64,000 nucleotides of DNA. Source: CAIUVD01 sp044338255. Its GTDB lineage: Bacteria > Planctomycetota > UBA11346. Made by a program: the position numbers and the translations under genes. Below the pieces are notes generated by a model. It made no database searches. It saw nothing but the letters and a program-made list of their open reading frames with translations, and had not been told where the DNA came from. The stretch lies in contig JBIILZ010000002.1 in NCBI GenBank assembly GCA_044338255.1, positions 1-64,000 of the forward strand, written 5' to 3'. This document shows positions 1 through 8,726 of this stretch, one piece after another; position 1 is the stretch's first letter, and each line of letters starts with the position of its first letter.

Positions 1-30
1 CTAGGCGCCTATCTCCGACAGGCGCCTAGG
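1..30. repeat. Palindromic CTAGG element, short copy at window edge
   Basis: The first 30 bases form a near-perfect palindrome with CTAGGCGCC and GGCGCCTAG ends and the central block ATCTCCGACA. The right part matches the right end of the longer elements at 41106-41158 and 61855-61908. It lies 45 bp upstream of rsmE and is probably an internally deleted copy, or one cut by the window edge. Confidence 0.7.
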
Positions 31-74
31 AGCTTGACTCAACACACCGCCCTCCGCAGCGTTACCAGTTACAC

Positions 75-794
75 ATGTCGCTCCGCACCCTCCTGGTCCC
101 CGCCCCACTTCATGCCGGCGAACTGCTGCTCAGCGGGGACGAGGCGCATCATGCCCGTACCGTCCTGCGCCTGGCAGCCGGGGATCAGGTCCGCCTCGCG
201 GATGGCGCCGGGCGTTGTGCACCGGCCACCATCATTGCCCTCGGGCGGCACGATCTGCGGCTCAGCGTCGAGCCCCCGGAACTGATCAACGATGGCCCTG
301 CGCAGCACCTCACTATCGCGGTCGCACCGCCGAAAGGCGATCGTCTCAGCGATCTCGTACGTGGCCTGACTGAATTGGGGGTAGGCGCCATCACCCTCCT
401 AGAAACCACCCGTAGCGAACGTCAACCAGCTAGCCTCGAACGACTTGCACGCATTACCGGGGAAGCCCTCAAGCAATGCCGAAGGGCACACCTACCACGG
501 CTCGCCCTGGGAGCGTCGATTCCGACCCTGGTGCAGTCCGGGGCACGGCTTACCGTGCTCGATCGTTCCGGGGGAGCTGCAGCTCCCGGAGCCCCGGCGC
601 CGGTCACCCTGGTGATCGGACCGGAGGGCGGATTCACTGCCGCGGAGCTCACCGCCCTTGCCGACGGGGGCGCCGCCACGGTGCGTCTGGCCGGACCGAT
701 TCTGCGCATTGAAACTGCTGCCCTCGCTGCCGCCGCCGTCTGGTCGTCAGCCTGGCAAACGACCGATAACCCTGCTCACCCGGAGTGCGCGTGA
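75..794 (+). CDS. rsmE: 16S rRNA m3U1498 methyltransferase RsmE
   Basis: Methylates N3 of U1498 in 16S rRNA using SAM; cytoplasmic SPOUT-class enzyme. The 239-residue length is normal for the family. The N-terminal PUA-like part carries DEAHHARTVLR. The C-terminal knot region has VIGPEGGF near residue 183 and GPILRIETAALAA near residue 215, the family's SAM-binding signature (the usual form is LGPRILRTETA). The ATG at 75 is the only start that gives the full N-terminal domain. The stop overlaps the GTG of the next gene (GTGA), so the two are probably translationally coupled. No clear promoter was identified between the palindrome at 1-30 and the gene. Confidence 0.95.
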   Translation: MSLRTLLVPAPLHAGELLLSGDEAHHARTVLRLAAGDQVRLADGAGRCAPATIIALGRHDLRLSVEPPELINDGPAQHLTIAVAPPKGDRLSDLVRGLTELGVGAITLLETTRSERQPASLERLARITGEALKQCRRAHLPRLALGASIPTLVQSGARLTVLDRSGGAAAPGAPAPVTLVIGPEGGFTAAELTALADGGAATVRLAGPILRIETAALAAAAVWSSAWQTTDNPAHPECA

Positions 795-1267
795 CCGATC
801 CTGCTGCTGCCCCGCCCGTCGCCGAGACTTCGCCGGCTTCATCACCGGATGTAAAGACACCGGCTGCGAAAAAAGGCTTCGCCTTCACCGATCCCGGCTG
901 CCGTACCGACATCCGCGTGGGTGCCCTGCTGATCCTGGGAGCGGTCTTCTTGTGGTTGTGGTTCGGGCCGCAGACCTCGGCCAAGATCTACCTTGTCGGG
1001 GCCCCCTTGCTGTTGTGGGGCGTGCCCTGGCAAGCTTGGCAGACACGTCAGGGTCGCCCGGGATTCCCCTGGAAACTGGGCTTGGCGATGAGCCTCCTGG
1101 GGGCCGCGATGTGGCCAGGACTACGCTATCAGAACGGCCCCGGTGAAGCCATCGAAGTGCAGATCATCGCCCCGCTGCTGACCGCTGCCGGCATATGGAT
1201 CCTGCTGTGGTGGCCGGTGGCCTGGGTGGGCGCTCGCCATGCGGCGCGCCAGGAGACCGCGGCATGA
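791..1267 (+). CDS. Small four-helix membrane protein, unknown
   Basis: Not recognised. The product is 158 residues: a Pro/Ala-rich N-terminus of about 35 residues, then four hydrophobic stretches (beginning VGALLILGAVF, IYLVGAPLLLW, GLAMSLLGAAM and IAPLLTAAGIW). It is probably an inner-membrane protein. The GTG at 791 overlaps the rsmE stop (GTGA); another GTG six bases upstream is possible. Its own stop overlaps the ATG of the next gene (ATGA), so it belongs to a coupled run of three envelope genes that precede a secreted TPR protein. Confidence 0.7.
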   Translation: MTDPAAAPPVAETSPASSPDVKTPAAKKGFAFTDPGCRTDIRVGALLILGAVFLWLWFGPQTSAKIYLVGAPLLLWGVPWQAWQTRQGRPGFPWKLGLAMSLLGAAMWPGLRYQNGPGEAIEVQIIAPLLTAAGIWILLWWPVAWVGARHAARQETAA

Positions 1268-2121
1268 CCAACCAATCCCGTACCTTGGCCCTGTGGGGCG
1301 GCAGCGCCGTCGCTGTCGCCGTGATCGGACTGATCTGGGTTAGCGCCCGTACCGCCACCCTCAGCGATCAGCAGACGCGGACGACGCAGTTGGCGGCCTC
1401 GCTCGCCGCCGCCCAGCCCAGCGGTGTGCGTCTTGATCTGCAATTGACGCTGGCCCAGCATTCCGGCCAGGAGCAATCGCATGCCCTCGATGAAGCCAGC
1501 ACCGTCCTCGCCCCCGAACTAAATTCGGATTACCGTGCCAGCGATCTGACCAGTGCCGCCAATCGCGTCGCCACCGATCTCAAGACCCTGCGTCAGCGCG
1601 CTGATCGCACCGGCGTCAAACTGCCCGCCGGGCTCCCGCTGGAAAGCGGCCTCGACGCCGACGAAACCGTGCGCCAGATGCAGATCGCGCAACTCTATCT
1701 CTATCGCGTGGCCCTCGAAACCCTGATGGAAGCCGGCGTCCAGCGCATCAGCACGTTGCAGCCCGGGCGTGCCTGGGCCGATACCTCGGGAGCGTTTGCG
1801 ATCTTCACCGCCGAGATCGACCTCGAAGCGCCCTACGAAGTCCTCCAGGGCGCGCTCCTGGGGTTCACCGCCGCCCATAAGCAAGGCGTGGGCGTGCGCG
1901 GCGTGACCCTCATCCCCAGCCCGGGCCGTCCGGACGCTCCCCAGCGCAGCCGTCTCACCGTCAGCCTCATGGTGCCCAATCAATCCGCCTGGAAGCTGGT
2001 TCCCGAAAAGTCGCTGCTGCCGAACAAGGCGGCCGGCACCAAACCCGCGCTGACGACCGTGAGCTCACCTTCGACAAAACCCGTCACGAGCGGCAGCAAG
2101 CCCGGCTTGGGAGACGAATAA
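1264..2121 (+). CDS. Bitopic membrane protein with coiled coil, PilO-like layout
   Basis: 285 residues: a short cytoplasmic tail, one membrane helix (ALWGGSAVAVAVIGLIW), a predicted coiled-coil stretch rich in Ala, Gln and Leu, then a soluble alpha/beta region and a Thr/Ser/Lys-rich tail. This layout (one helix, coiled coil, ferredoxin-like fold) is that of PilO/GspM-type assembly proteins, but no signature residues confirm it. The start is the ATG at 1264 that overlaps the upstream stop; an in-frame upstream start would overlap the previous gene by 70 bases. It is followed after one base by a second bitopic protein. Confidence 0.55.
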   Translation: MTNQSRTLALWGGSAVAVAVIGLIWVSARTATLSDQQTRTTQLAASLAAAQPSGVRLDLQLTLAQHSGQEQSHALDEASTVLAPELNSDYRASDLTSAANRVATDLKTLRQRADRTGVKLPAGLPLESGLDADETVRQMQIAQLYLYRVALETLMEAGVQRISTLQPGRAWADTSGAFAIFTAEIDLEAPYEVLQGALLGFTAAHKQGVGVRGVTLIPSPGRPDAPQRSRLTVSLMVPNQSAWKLVPEKSLLPNKAAGTKPALTTVSSPSTKPVTSGSKPGLGDE

Positions 2122-2122
2122 C

Positions 2123-2431
2123 ATGTCCAAACACCTGCTCATCGGCGGTCTCGCTGTCCTCTTGGCGCTGATCTCGTTGGCCCTGGGCGTCACTGCCGGG
2201 GATGCCGGCGAGGCCGTGGCTCCCAGTGAAGCCACCAAAGCCATGCTCGGAGCCCATGTGATCTCCGCCGAACGCGCCCTGCAGCCGCTGGTGCCGGCCT
2301 TGGCGAGCGATGCCGCGACCAATCCGTTTACCATGAAACGCGCGGAAATACGCACCACGCGTCTGAGCTTTCCGCCGCCACCGCCGCTCGCTCTGCCTGC
2401 ACTTCCCATCCTGCCTCTCGCGGAGCGTTGA
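2123..2431 (+). CDS. Small single-helix envelope protein with Pro-rich tail
   Basis: 102 residues: an N-terminal hydrophobic helix (LLIGGLAVLLALISLALG) followed by a periplasmic Ala-rich segment, the tetrapeptide TNPF and a tail with five consecutive prolines. Anchor-linker proteins of type II secretion and type IV pilus systems (GspC/PilP-like) have a similar design and often an xxPF motif, but the similarity is only architectural. The ATG lies one base after the upstream stop and the next gene starts three bases after its stop, so this is a single transcription unit with its neighbours. Confidence 0.6.
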   Translation: MSKHLLIGGLAVLLALISLALGVTAGDAGEAVAPSEATKAMLGAHVISAERALQPLVPALASDAATNPFTMKRAEIRTTRLSFPPPPPLALPALPILPLAER

Positions 2432-2434
2432 GCC

Positions 2435-4564
2435 ATGTCCCTGCGCCTCCGTGCCTGCCTTCTATCGTGCGCCTCCGTGCTCGCCCTCAGCCAACTCACT
2501 TCCAGCCCCATCTGGGCCGCGGAAGTCGCCGATCGAGTCCCCTTGACCGCCGTCGACTACGATACCATCTGGTTGACCAACGGCAGTTCGCTGGTGGGCA
2601 CGGTCGTCGGCACCCAACCAGATGGCGCGGTCCGTTTCGAGCGTCCGGGGAAGCCCACAACCCTGGTGCCGAAGTCGGAGATGGTGCGCATCGATCGGCA
2701 TCAATCCCTGGCCGAGGCAGTTTCCCGCCGCGGTGAACAGGCCCTTGCCGCTAACGACGGACTTGACCTTCAACGCACGCTGCGTTTTGCCGCTGAACGA
2801 CCGCCAACCAATGATGGCGGAGTCAAAGACGCCGCCATCGTGCTCGCCCAGCGGGCACTGGCCAAGAAAGCCTCGCCGGAAATCGCGGCCATGGCCATCC
2901 AGCTGCTGAGCGAGAAGAAGGACTGGGATGGCGTCCTCGGGGCGGCCCAGGCGGGCCTTTCCGCAGATCCGAACTGGACTGCCGGATACGAAGCCCAGGC
3001 CGGGATCTTCATCGAGCGTAAGCAGGATGAGCGCATGAAGGCCCTGGTGAAGGTCTGGCTCGAACGCCAGCCGACGGCCTTCCAGGCCAATCGCTACCTG
3101 GCGCGCTTCGCCGAAAGCGCCGGCGACCTGCGCACCGCCGCCGAGGCCTACCGCAAAGGTTTCGACCTGCACCAGGACTGGGAATCGGCGTTGGGATATG
3201 CGCGCTGCAGCCTGAAGCGAGGCGACCGCGCGGAGAGCATGCGCGCCGCCAAGACGCTCATCGACAAAGGGCAATTGGTCGGACCGGCGAAGATCTGGTT
3301 GGGCTCAGCGGTGTTGAAGGCCGCCACTCCCGAAACCGATCAGCAGGCCCTGGCCCTGCTGACCGCTGGACTCGGCGATCCGCAACTCGATGCCGAGACC
3401 GCCGACGTCGGCCGCTACAACCTCGGACTCCTGCATGAACAGGCGGGACGTGGAGACGAGGCACGCAAACTCTGGATGCAGGTGAAAGGACCGATGGGCG
3501 CGGTGGCCATGGCGCATCTCGAACACCGCCTCATACCCACCGAGAACTTACCACCCGGCCTGAAGAACTTCGTCGCCGAGCACAATGCCGCCGTTCAGCT
3601 CGAAAACGGCAAGTGGCAGAATGTCCTCACCGACTTCGACAAGACCGCCAGCAATCGGGCGGTGTTCCTCGGTCAGATCGCGAATCTTCTGAAGTCCGCG
3701 GGGGCCGATGAATCGGTGCACAACCTGGCCGCCACCGTCGGCGATGAATCCCTGCGTTGGCAAGCCTACGGGCTGCTCAAGCAGGCCCATTTCGCGGAGG
3801 CCGAGGCGCTCTTTGACAAGTTGCCGGTGACCGATGGATGGGCCATCGCCTGCCGCGTGTACCTCGCCAGCGCGCGCAAGGATGACGCCGCGGCACGCTC
3901 ATGGCTCAAGCGTCTGGATAATGCACGCGATGTGCCGAAGAAATACGCCTCGGAGCTGCTCGCCGAGTTCTCCTCGGCCAATGACGAGATGACCACCGAG
4001 ACCTTCGATGATTGGCCCGCCGGGGGCCCGGTCGCTACCGGCTGGGAAGTGGCCGCGGTCGGCACCCACATCACGGTCCTCGCCCGCAACCAGGGGCTGC
4101 AGCTCGAAGGCACGCAGGCCGGCAGCGATTCCACCACCGCCTATCGTCTGGTGCTCGCCAATCGCATGCGCTCGGCGACGGCGAAGCTCAACCTCGCGGA
4201 GATGAAGGACAGTGCCATCGGCGGCCTCGAACTGAGCGATGAAAAACGCGAAAGCGGCCTGCAGGTGGGCGTCAGCAACGGCAAGGTGCAGTGGCGCGCC
4301 GCCGAAAAAGGCACCTGGGGTCCATGGACGGTGACGAGCTTGATCGCCCCGGGGCCCGAGGTCGGTCTGCGCATCGAACTCGCCAAGGGCATTCTCTATG
4401 TCGCCCTCGCCAACGATGCCACCGAACGCAAGGCGGTATCGGCTAGCCTTGGACGCAGCGAACATCTGGCGGTGGGGATTTTCGGCGTCGCCGATCCAGG
4501 CACCAGTTGGTCGCTGATGGCCGATGACCTCGAGATCCAGCTCAGCCCGGCAACCCGCCGCTAG
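2435..4564 (+). CDS. Secreted TPR protein with N-terminal Sm-like segment and C-terminal jelly-roll-like domain
   Basis: 709 residues. The signal peptide ends near residue 30 (SPIWAAE). Residues 40-90 hold a short beta segment (IWLTNGSSLVGTVVG) like those that open many secreted TPR proteins of PVC bacteria. Roughly residues 110-500 are helical TPR-type repeats (for example GYEAQAGIFIER, YNLGLLHEQAGRGDEA). From about residue 515 a beta-rich region beginning TFDDWPAGG resembles a LamG/DUF1080-type carbohydrate-binding fold. It ends the four-gene envelope run and probably works as a periplasmic or surface scaffold; its partner is unknown. Confidence 0.65.
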   Translation: MSLRLRACLLSCASVLALSQLTSSPIWAAEVADRVPLTAVDYDTIWLTNGSSLVGTVVGTQPDGAVRFERPGKPTTLVPKSEMVRIDRHQSLAEAVSRRGEQALAANDGLDLQRTLRFAAERPPTNDGGVKDAAIVLAQRALAKKASPEIAAMAIQLLSEKKDWDGVLGAAQAGLSADPNWTAGYEAQAGIFIERKQDERMKALVKVWLERQPTAFQANRYLARFAESAGDLRTAAEAYRKGFDLHQDWESALGYARCSLKRGDRAESMRAAKTLIDKGQLVGPAKIWLGSAVLKAATPETDQQALALLTAGLGDPQLDAETADVGRYNLGLLHEQAGRGDEARKLWMQVKGPMGAVAMAHLEHRLIPTENLPPGLKNFVAEHNAAVQLENGKWQNVLTDFDKTASNRAVFLGQIANLLKSAGADESVHNLAATVGDESLRWQAYGLLKQAHFAEAEALFDKLPVTDGWAIACRVYLASARKDDAAARSWLKRLDNARDVPKKYASELLAEFSSANDEMTTETFDDWPAGGPVATGWEVAAVGTHITVLARNQGLQLEGTQAGSDSTTAYRLVLANRMRSATAKLNLAEMKDSAIGGLELSDEKRESGLQVGVSNGKVQWRAAEKGTWGPWTVTSLIAPGPEVGLRIELAKGILYVALANDATERKAVSASLGRSEHLAVGIFGVADPGTSWSLMADDLEIQLSPATRR

Positions 4565-4594
4565 ATCAACTTCCAATCGCCATAGACTGCTCGC

Positions 4595-5356
4595 GTGATC
4601 GCCTTCATCTCTGACATCCATGCCAATCTCCCCGCCCTTGAAGCCGTCTTCGCGGACATCGAACGCCTCGGCACGGTGGAGAAGATCCTCTGCCTGGGCG
4701 ATGTCATCGGCTATGGCCCGCGTCCGATCGAGACCCTCGAACTGGTCGCCAGCCGCTGCAAATTGATGCTCATGGGCAACCATGAGCACGCCGTGCTGCA
4801 TGGGGCGTTCGGCTTCCATGCCGCGGCCAAACGCGCGGTCGACTGGACCCGCGATCAGCTCCAGGACGTGTCGCCCGCGACCCGCCGCAAGGCGCTATGG
4901 AGCCTGATCGAGGATCTACCGGTACGGCACGAGATCGATGATCTGCTGCTGGTGCATGGCAGCCCCCGCGATCCGGTGATGGAATACGTCCTCGAAAGCG
5001 ACCTCTGGGAAGGCTCGGACTCGACCAAGATCGATCAGATCTTCGCCGCTTTCCAGCGCCTGTGCTTCGTCGGCCACACCCATCGACCGGGAGTCTTCAC
5101 CGCCGATCGCTGCTTCCTGCCGGCGGCGGAACTGCCCGATGGCTTCGACATTTCCGATGGCGGCAAGTACTTGGTCAACATTGGCTCCGTCGGCCAGCCC
5201 CGCGATCGCGATAATCGCGCCTGTTATGTGATTTTTTCGGGCGATGCAGTATATTGGCGGCGGGTGACCTATGACATCGACACGACTGCCGCGCAAGTAC
5301 GCGCCGTTAAAGCCCTCGATCCACGCTTCGCAGATCGTCTCTATCGTGGCGAATGA
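4595..5356 (+). CDS. Calcineurin-like metallophosphoesterase
   Basis: A 253-residue two-metal phosphoesterase. Motifs appear in the family order: SDIHAN at residue 6, GDVIGYGP near 35, GNHEHA near 60, HGSPRDP near 125 and GHTHRPG near 160. The compact architecture is that of YfcE/diadenosine-tetraphosphatase-like proteins, which hydrolyse phosphodiesters or nucleoside polyphosphates; the substrate cannot be told from the sequence. The start is a GTG at 4595, just before the family's MIAFISDIH opening. It stands alone: 30 bases after the TPR gene and 98 bases before ptsH. Confidence 0.85.
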   Translation: MIAFISDIHANLPALEAVFADIERLGTVEKILCLGDVIGYGPRPIETLELVASRCKLMLMGNHEHAVLHGAFGFHAAAKRAVDWTRDQLQDVSPATRRKALWSLIEDLPVRHEIDDLLLVHGSPRDPVMEYVLESDLWEGSDSTKIDQIFAAFQRLCFVGHTHRPGVFTADRCFLPAAELPDGFDISDGGKYLVNIGSVGQPRDRDNRACYVIFSGDAVYWRRVTYDIDTTAAQVRAVKALDPRFADRLYRGE

Positions 5357-5418
5357 TGCAGATATCCCCTGTCGCACAATTCCCTTAGGACACGCCTAAA
5401 ACGTTCTTGAGCGGGAGT

Positions 5419-5446
5419 TTGCATTCTCTTACCGATAGCCTATAAA
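5419..5446 (+). promoter_or_regulatory. Sigma-70-type promoter of ptsH
   Basis: TTGCAT and TATAAA are separated by 16 bases in an AT-rich patch that contrasts with the GC-rich surroundings. The TATAAA ends only eight bases before the ptsH ATG, and no Shine-Dalgarno sequence lies between them, so the transcript would have a very short leader or none. Confidence 0.6.
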
Positions 5447-5454
5447 AGATAGCT

Positions 5455-5739
5455 ATGCCGCACGCGGAAGCACAGGTCGTGCTGACCAATAAAATGGGCC
5501 TTCATGCCCGCCCCTCAACGCAGATCGCTACCGCGTCGAGTCGCTTCGCTGCCGATATCCAGATCACCAAAGATGGTATGGTCATCGACGCGAAATCAGT
5601 CCTCGAACTGCTCATGCTCGCTGCCGAATGCGGCTCTCACCTGACCATTTCCGCTGACGGTGAAGACGCCAAGCAGGCCGTCACGACCCTCGTGGAATTG
5701 ATCAAAGGTCGCTTTGGCGAACTCGACGTCGATGCCTGA
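5455..5739 (+). CDS. ptsH: HPr phosphocarrier protein
   Basis: 94 residues, the usual HPr size. The active-site motif GLHARPS with the phosphorylatable His lies at about residue 17, and AKSVLELLML carries the Ser that HPr kinase modifies in regulatory HPrs (residue about 49). No EI or EII gene is nearby, so whether it works in sugar import or only in regulation is open. It shares an operon with pgpA, whose ATG lies inside the end of this gene. Transcription probably starts from the strong promoter-like sequence just upstream. Confidence 0.92.
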   Translation: MPHAEAQVVLTNKMGLHARPSTQIATASSRFAADIQITKDGMVIDAKSVLELLMLAAECGSHLTISADGEDAKQAVTTLVELIKGRFGELDVDA

Positions 5740-6259
5740 CGAAGCGGCTTCTGGTTACGTTCCCGTCTCCGTCGCCTGGTCCCGCGTCCCCCTCCTGCCG
5801 CGGCTATTGGCCACCGCCGGAGGCGTCGGTTTCATCAAACCGGCTCCGGGCACGTGGGGCACTGCCGCCGCGGTGCTGGTCGCCATGCCGTGGATCCTCA
5901 GTGCGCCGGCAAGCCTGGTCACCCCGGGATTGATAATTGCCGTTCTTATGGCCACCATCGTCGGTGTCTGGTCGGCCGGCGTTGCCGGTCGCTGCACCGG
6001 CATTGCCGACCCGGGAGCGGTGGTGATCGACGAAGTCGCGGGGATGTGGGCCACGCTGGCGTGCATTCCTCCCGTGCTTTTGATTGCGTCTCCCATCATC
6101 TCGGCGATCTTGGCCTTTAGTCTTTTTCGCCTGTTTGATATTATAAAACCATGGCCGATTGCCGCTTTGGAACATCTCCCAGGCGGCTGGGGAGTCATGG
6201 CTGATGATCTGGCAGCGGGGTTGTTGGCGGGAATCCTCGCTGGAGCCGCGCTGCGATAG
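5732..6259 (+). CDS. pgpA: Phosphatidylglycerophosphatase A
   Basis: Dephosphorylates phosphatidylglycerophosphate to phosphatidylglycerol at the inner membrane. 175 residues with several hydrophobic helices. Family signatures are GFIKPAPGTWGT, the metal-binding VVIDEVAGMW, LFRLFDIIKPWP and GVMADDLAAG. The ATG at 5732 overlaps the ptsH stop by eight bases, which favours it over the TTG at 5714. The stop codon falls inside a 12-bp tandem repeat (6255-6290). It supplies the lipid head group that the cardiolipin synthase at 16.7 kb would use. Confidence 0.93.
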   Translation: MPDEAASGYVPVSVAWSRVPLLPRLLATAGGVGFIKPAPGTWGTAAAVLVAMPWILSAPASLVTPGLIIAVLMATIVGVWSAGVAGRCTGIADPGAVVIDEVAGMWATLACIPPVLLIASPIISAILAFSLFRLFDIIKPWPIAALEHLPGGWGVMADDLAAGLLAGILAGAALR

Positions 6260-6290
6260 TTGTGATGATAGTTGTGATGATAGTTGTGAT
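6255..6290 (+). repeat. 12-bp tandem repeat across the pgpA stop codon
   Basis: Three exact copies of GATAGTTGTGAT followed by a half copy. The first copy contains the TAG stop of pgpA, and the array fills most of the 57-bp gap before the RsbU-type gene. The T/G-rich composition is unlike the flanking sequence. Confidence 0.9.
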
Positions 6291-6316
6291 GGTGGTTTTG
6301 CCCACCAGGAGAGCCC

Positions 6317-8233
6317 ATGTCGACTCAACGCCGCGATAGTGGTCCGCTACGAGCCAAGACTGGCTCGCACACCCGTCGAGTGGGCACATCCGCCAATACC
6401 CGGAATGCCGCGACCTCTACCCGCTCTCCCCAGGCCACGGCCGGGAACGGGACCCGGGAATTGAATACCGCTAAAAGCTCGGCTTCTTTGGCGATTGCAG
6501 GATCCGCTAAAAACCTCCCCGCGGCCCGCGGTGCCACGCAAGCCGGCAGCGATCGACGCAGCACTCCCGGCGCCAAGGGCCGCGGCGCGGGCATCGGACA
6601 GCACCTCGGGCTGCGCGCCAAGTTCATGCTGGTGCTCTCGGGAGTCACCGCCGTGGCCATGATCCTGCTCGGCGTGATCATCACCGTGAAGGCCAACAAA
6701 TACCTCGATAGCCAGAAGATGCATGATGGTATCGAAGTCGCCCGGTTGACCGCCGAGATCGCCAACAACGTCGCCCAGGAGATTACCGACCTCGAACGTA
6801 TTGAACCGGAATCGGCCAAGGATTTCAACCGCTTCCGGGCGATGATCCTCGCCAGCCTGGACAACGCCCGCAACTGGGGCGGTGGCCTCGGCACCATCCC
6901 CTCGGACATCATGGCGGTCAAATTCAACTGCCCGGACAAGTTCCAGCAACTTTCCGGCAGCGGCTTCGGCGCCGAAGAACAGAGCGCCATGGATAAGAGC
7001 GAGACCTATCGCACCCTGTTCCTCACCAAGTCCGGGCAGACTCTCGACCTGCCCAGCAACATCTCGGTGTTCTCGGGTCTACGCAAAGCCGATGGCATCG
7101 AGATGCCGATCTATCGCTACAAGATCAAACTCGATCATCGGCTCTTCGGTGGCCAGGAACCCAATGGCGGCGATTGGACGCAGACCCCGTACGTCAATGT
7201 CGACGTCAATGCCTCGTCGGTGAACAATGCGCAATCGAACCTGCTGATCGCCATCTTCATGGGCGTGGTGATCTCGATCGCCATCGTCATCGGCGTCGCC
7301 AACTGGCTGGCGGGGAACATCACCCATCCGATCGAATTGCTGATGCGCGATATGAAGGCCGTTGCCGCCGGCCAACTCGATCACGAGACCAAGCCGCATT
7401 CGACTGACGAAATCGGCATCCTCGCCAATGAGTTCAATCGCATGACGCACAATCTCAAGGCCGCGCAGTCCGCCTTGGTCGAACAGGAAAAAGCCGAATA
7501 CGAACTCTCGCTCGCGCGTGAAGTGCAACGACAACTGCTGCCGGCGAACTCACCCGAGATCCCCGGCTACCAGTGCGCTTCGTACTACCTCGGGGCCAAA
7601 GCCGTCTCGGGCGACTACTTCGACTTCATCGATCTCGGCAACGGCCTGTGGGGGTTCATCATCGCCGACGTATCGGGGAAGGGCATACCCGGCTCGATGG
7701 TGATGGCGGTCACGCGCACCATCGTGCGCCTCACCGCCCTGCAGAACGGCAATCGCGCCCATGAGACGCTCAAGATCACCAACCGCCTGATCGCCAAGCA
7801 GATCAAGCGCGGCATGTTCGTGACCTCGTTCTACGCCGTGCTCGACACCAATTCCGGCCAGCTGACCTATGCCTGCGCCGGTCACAACCCGATGATCATC
7901 TATCGCGGCGTCAAACGCAGCTACGAATTAGCGGCGGGCAAGGGCATCGCCCTCGGCTTCAACGAAGGCCCGATCTTCGACAAGACCATCGAGCTGCATC
8001 AGACCGTACTCAATCGCGGTGATGGCATCGTGCTCTACACCGACGGCTTCCCCGAAGCCATGAACGCCAAGAATGAGGAATTCGGAGATGAGCAATTCTA
8101 TGCCCTGGTGCCCAAGTACGGCCAAGGCGACGTGCAGATCCTGATCAATGGTCTCGTCGGCGAGATCGCCAAGCACCGTGGCGATGCCGAACAGTCCGAC
8201 GACTTGACCCTTCTCACCGTGCGCAGGATCTAA
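6317..8233 (+). CDS. RsbU-type sensor phosphatase (HAMP + PP2C/SpoIIE)
   Basis: 638 residues. The first 100 are a Ser/Thr/Arg-rich low-complexity cytoplasmic tail. Membrane helices lie at about 103-126 and 309-333 and bracket an extracytoplasmic sensor domain of about 180 residues. A HAMP domain follows at about 334-388, and a PP2C/SpoIIE phosphatase from about 395 to the end, with SGDYFDF, ADVSGKGIPG and GHNPMII. Such enzymes dephosphorylate a STAS-type anti-sigma antagonist in partner-switching pathways. The RsbW-like kinase gene follows after seven bases; the STAS substrate is not in this window. Confidence 0.88.
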   Translation: MSTQRRDSGPLRAKTGSHTRRVGTSANTRNAATSTRSPQATAGNGTRELNTAKSSASLAIAGSAKNLPAARGATQAGSDRRSTPGAKGRGAGIGQHLGLRAKFMLVLSGVTAVAMILLGVIITVKANKYLDSQKMHDGIEVARLTAEIANNVAQEITDLERIEPESAKDFNRFRAMILASLDNARNWGGGLGTIPSDIMAVKFNCPDKFQQLSGSGFGAEEQSAMDKSETYRTLFLTKSGQTLDLPSNISVFSGLRKADGIEMPIYRYKIKLDHRLFGGQEPNGGDWTQTPYVNVDVNASSVNNAQSNLLIAIFMGVVISIAIVIGVANWLAGNITHPIELLMRDMKAVAAGQLDHETKPHSTDEIGILANEFNRMTHNLKAAQSALVEQEKAEYELSLAREVQRQLLPANSPEIPGYQCASYYLGAKAVSGDYFDFIDLGNGLWGFIIADVSGKGIPGSMVMAVTRTIVRLTALQNGNRAHETLKITNRLIAKQIKRGMFVTSFYAVLDTNSGQLTYACAGHNPMIIYRGVKRSYELAAGKGIALGFNEGPIFDKTIELHQTVLNRGDGIVLYTDGFPEAMNAKNEEFGDEQFYALVPKYGQGDVQILINGLVGEIAKHRGDAEQSDDLTLLTVRRI

Positions 8234-8240
8234 CCCCTTC

Positions 8241-8693
8241 ATGGCTCATCACCAAGATCTGGTCATCACCAATGACCTGGCGACCCTCGCGCAAGTGCGC
8301 GATCTCGTGGCCATCTCCGTGAAGCGCGGCGGCTTCCCCGCCCAATACCTGAATCGCCTGCAGATCGCCGTCGACGAAGCCGTCACCAACATCGTCGAGC
8401 ATGGCTATGAGGGCAAACCGCGCGGAGCCGCCCACATCCAGATCAGCGCCAGCGTCAGCCCCGATGAGTTCCGCATCGCCATCATCGACCAGGGCACCGC
8501 CTTCGACCCCAGCACCATGGGCGATGTCGACATCGATACCCATGTCGCCAATGGTCAGGCCGGCGGCCTCGGCGTGTTCCTGATGCGCAAGATCATGGAC
8601 GTGGTCGACTACCACTATGAAACCGGCAAGCGCAATCGCCTGCTGCTGGTCAAATACCGCAGCAGCGGCACGACCTCGATCCTGGCTCCGTAA
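8241..8693 (+). CDS. RsbW-type anti-sigma factor serine kinase
   Basis: 150 residues of GHKL ATPase fold. The N box is VDEAVTNIVEHGY near residue 35, the G1 box IDQGTAFDP near 80 and the G2-like GGLGVFLMRKIMD near 105, typical of HATPase_c_2 kinases that bind sigma factor or a STAS antagonist. It sits directly after the RsbU-like phosphatase, so the two are probably opposing arms of one switch. No sigma factor or STAS gene is adjacent, so the target is unassigned. Confidence 0.88.
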   Translation: MAHHQDLVITNDLATLAQVRDLVAISVKRGGFPAQYLNRLQIAVDEAVTNIVEHGYEGKPRGAAHIQISASVSPDEFRIAIIDQGTAFDPSTMGDVDIDTHVANGQAGGLGVFLMRKIMDVVDYHYETGKRNRLLLVKYRSSGTTSILAP

Positions 8694-8726
8694 TTCTTCA
8701 CCGTTCACGTTCTACCGAACCAACTC

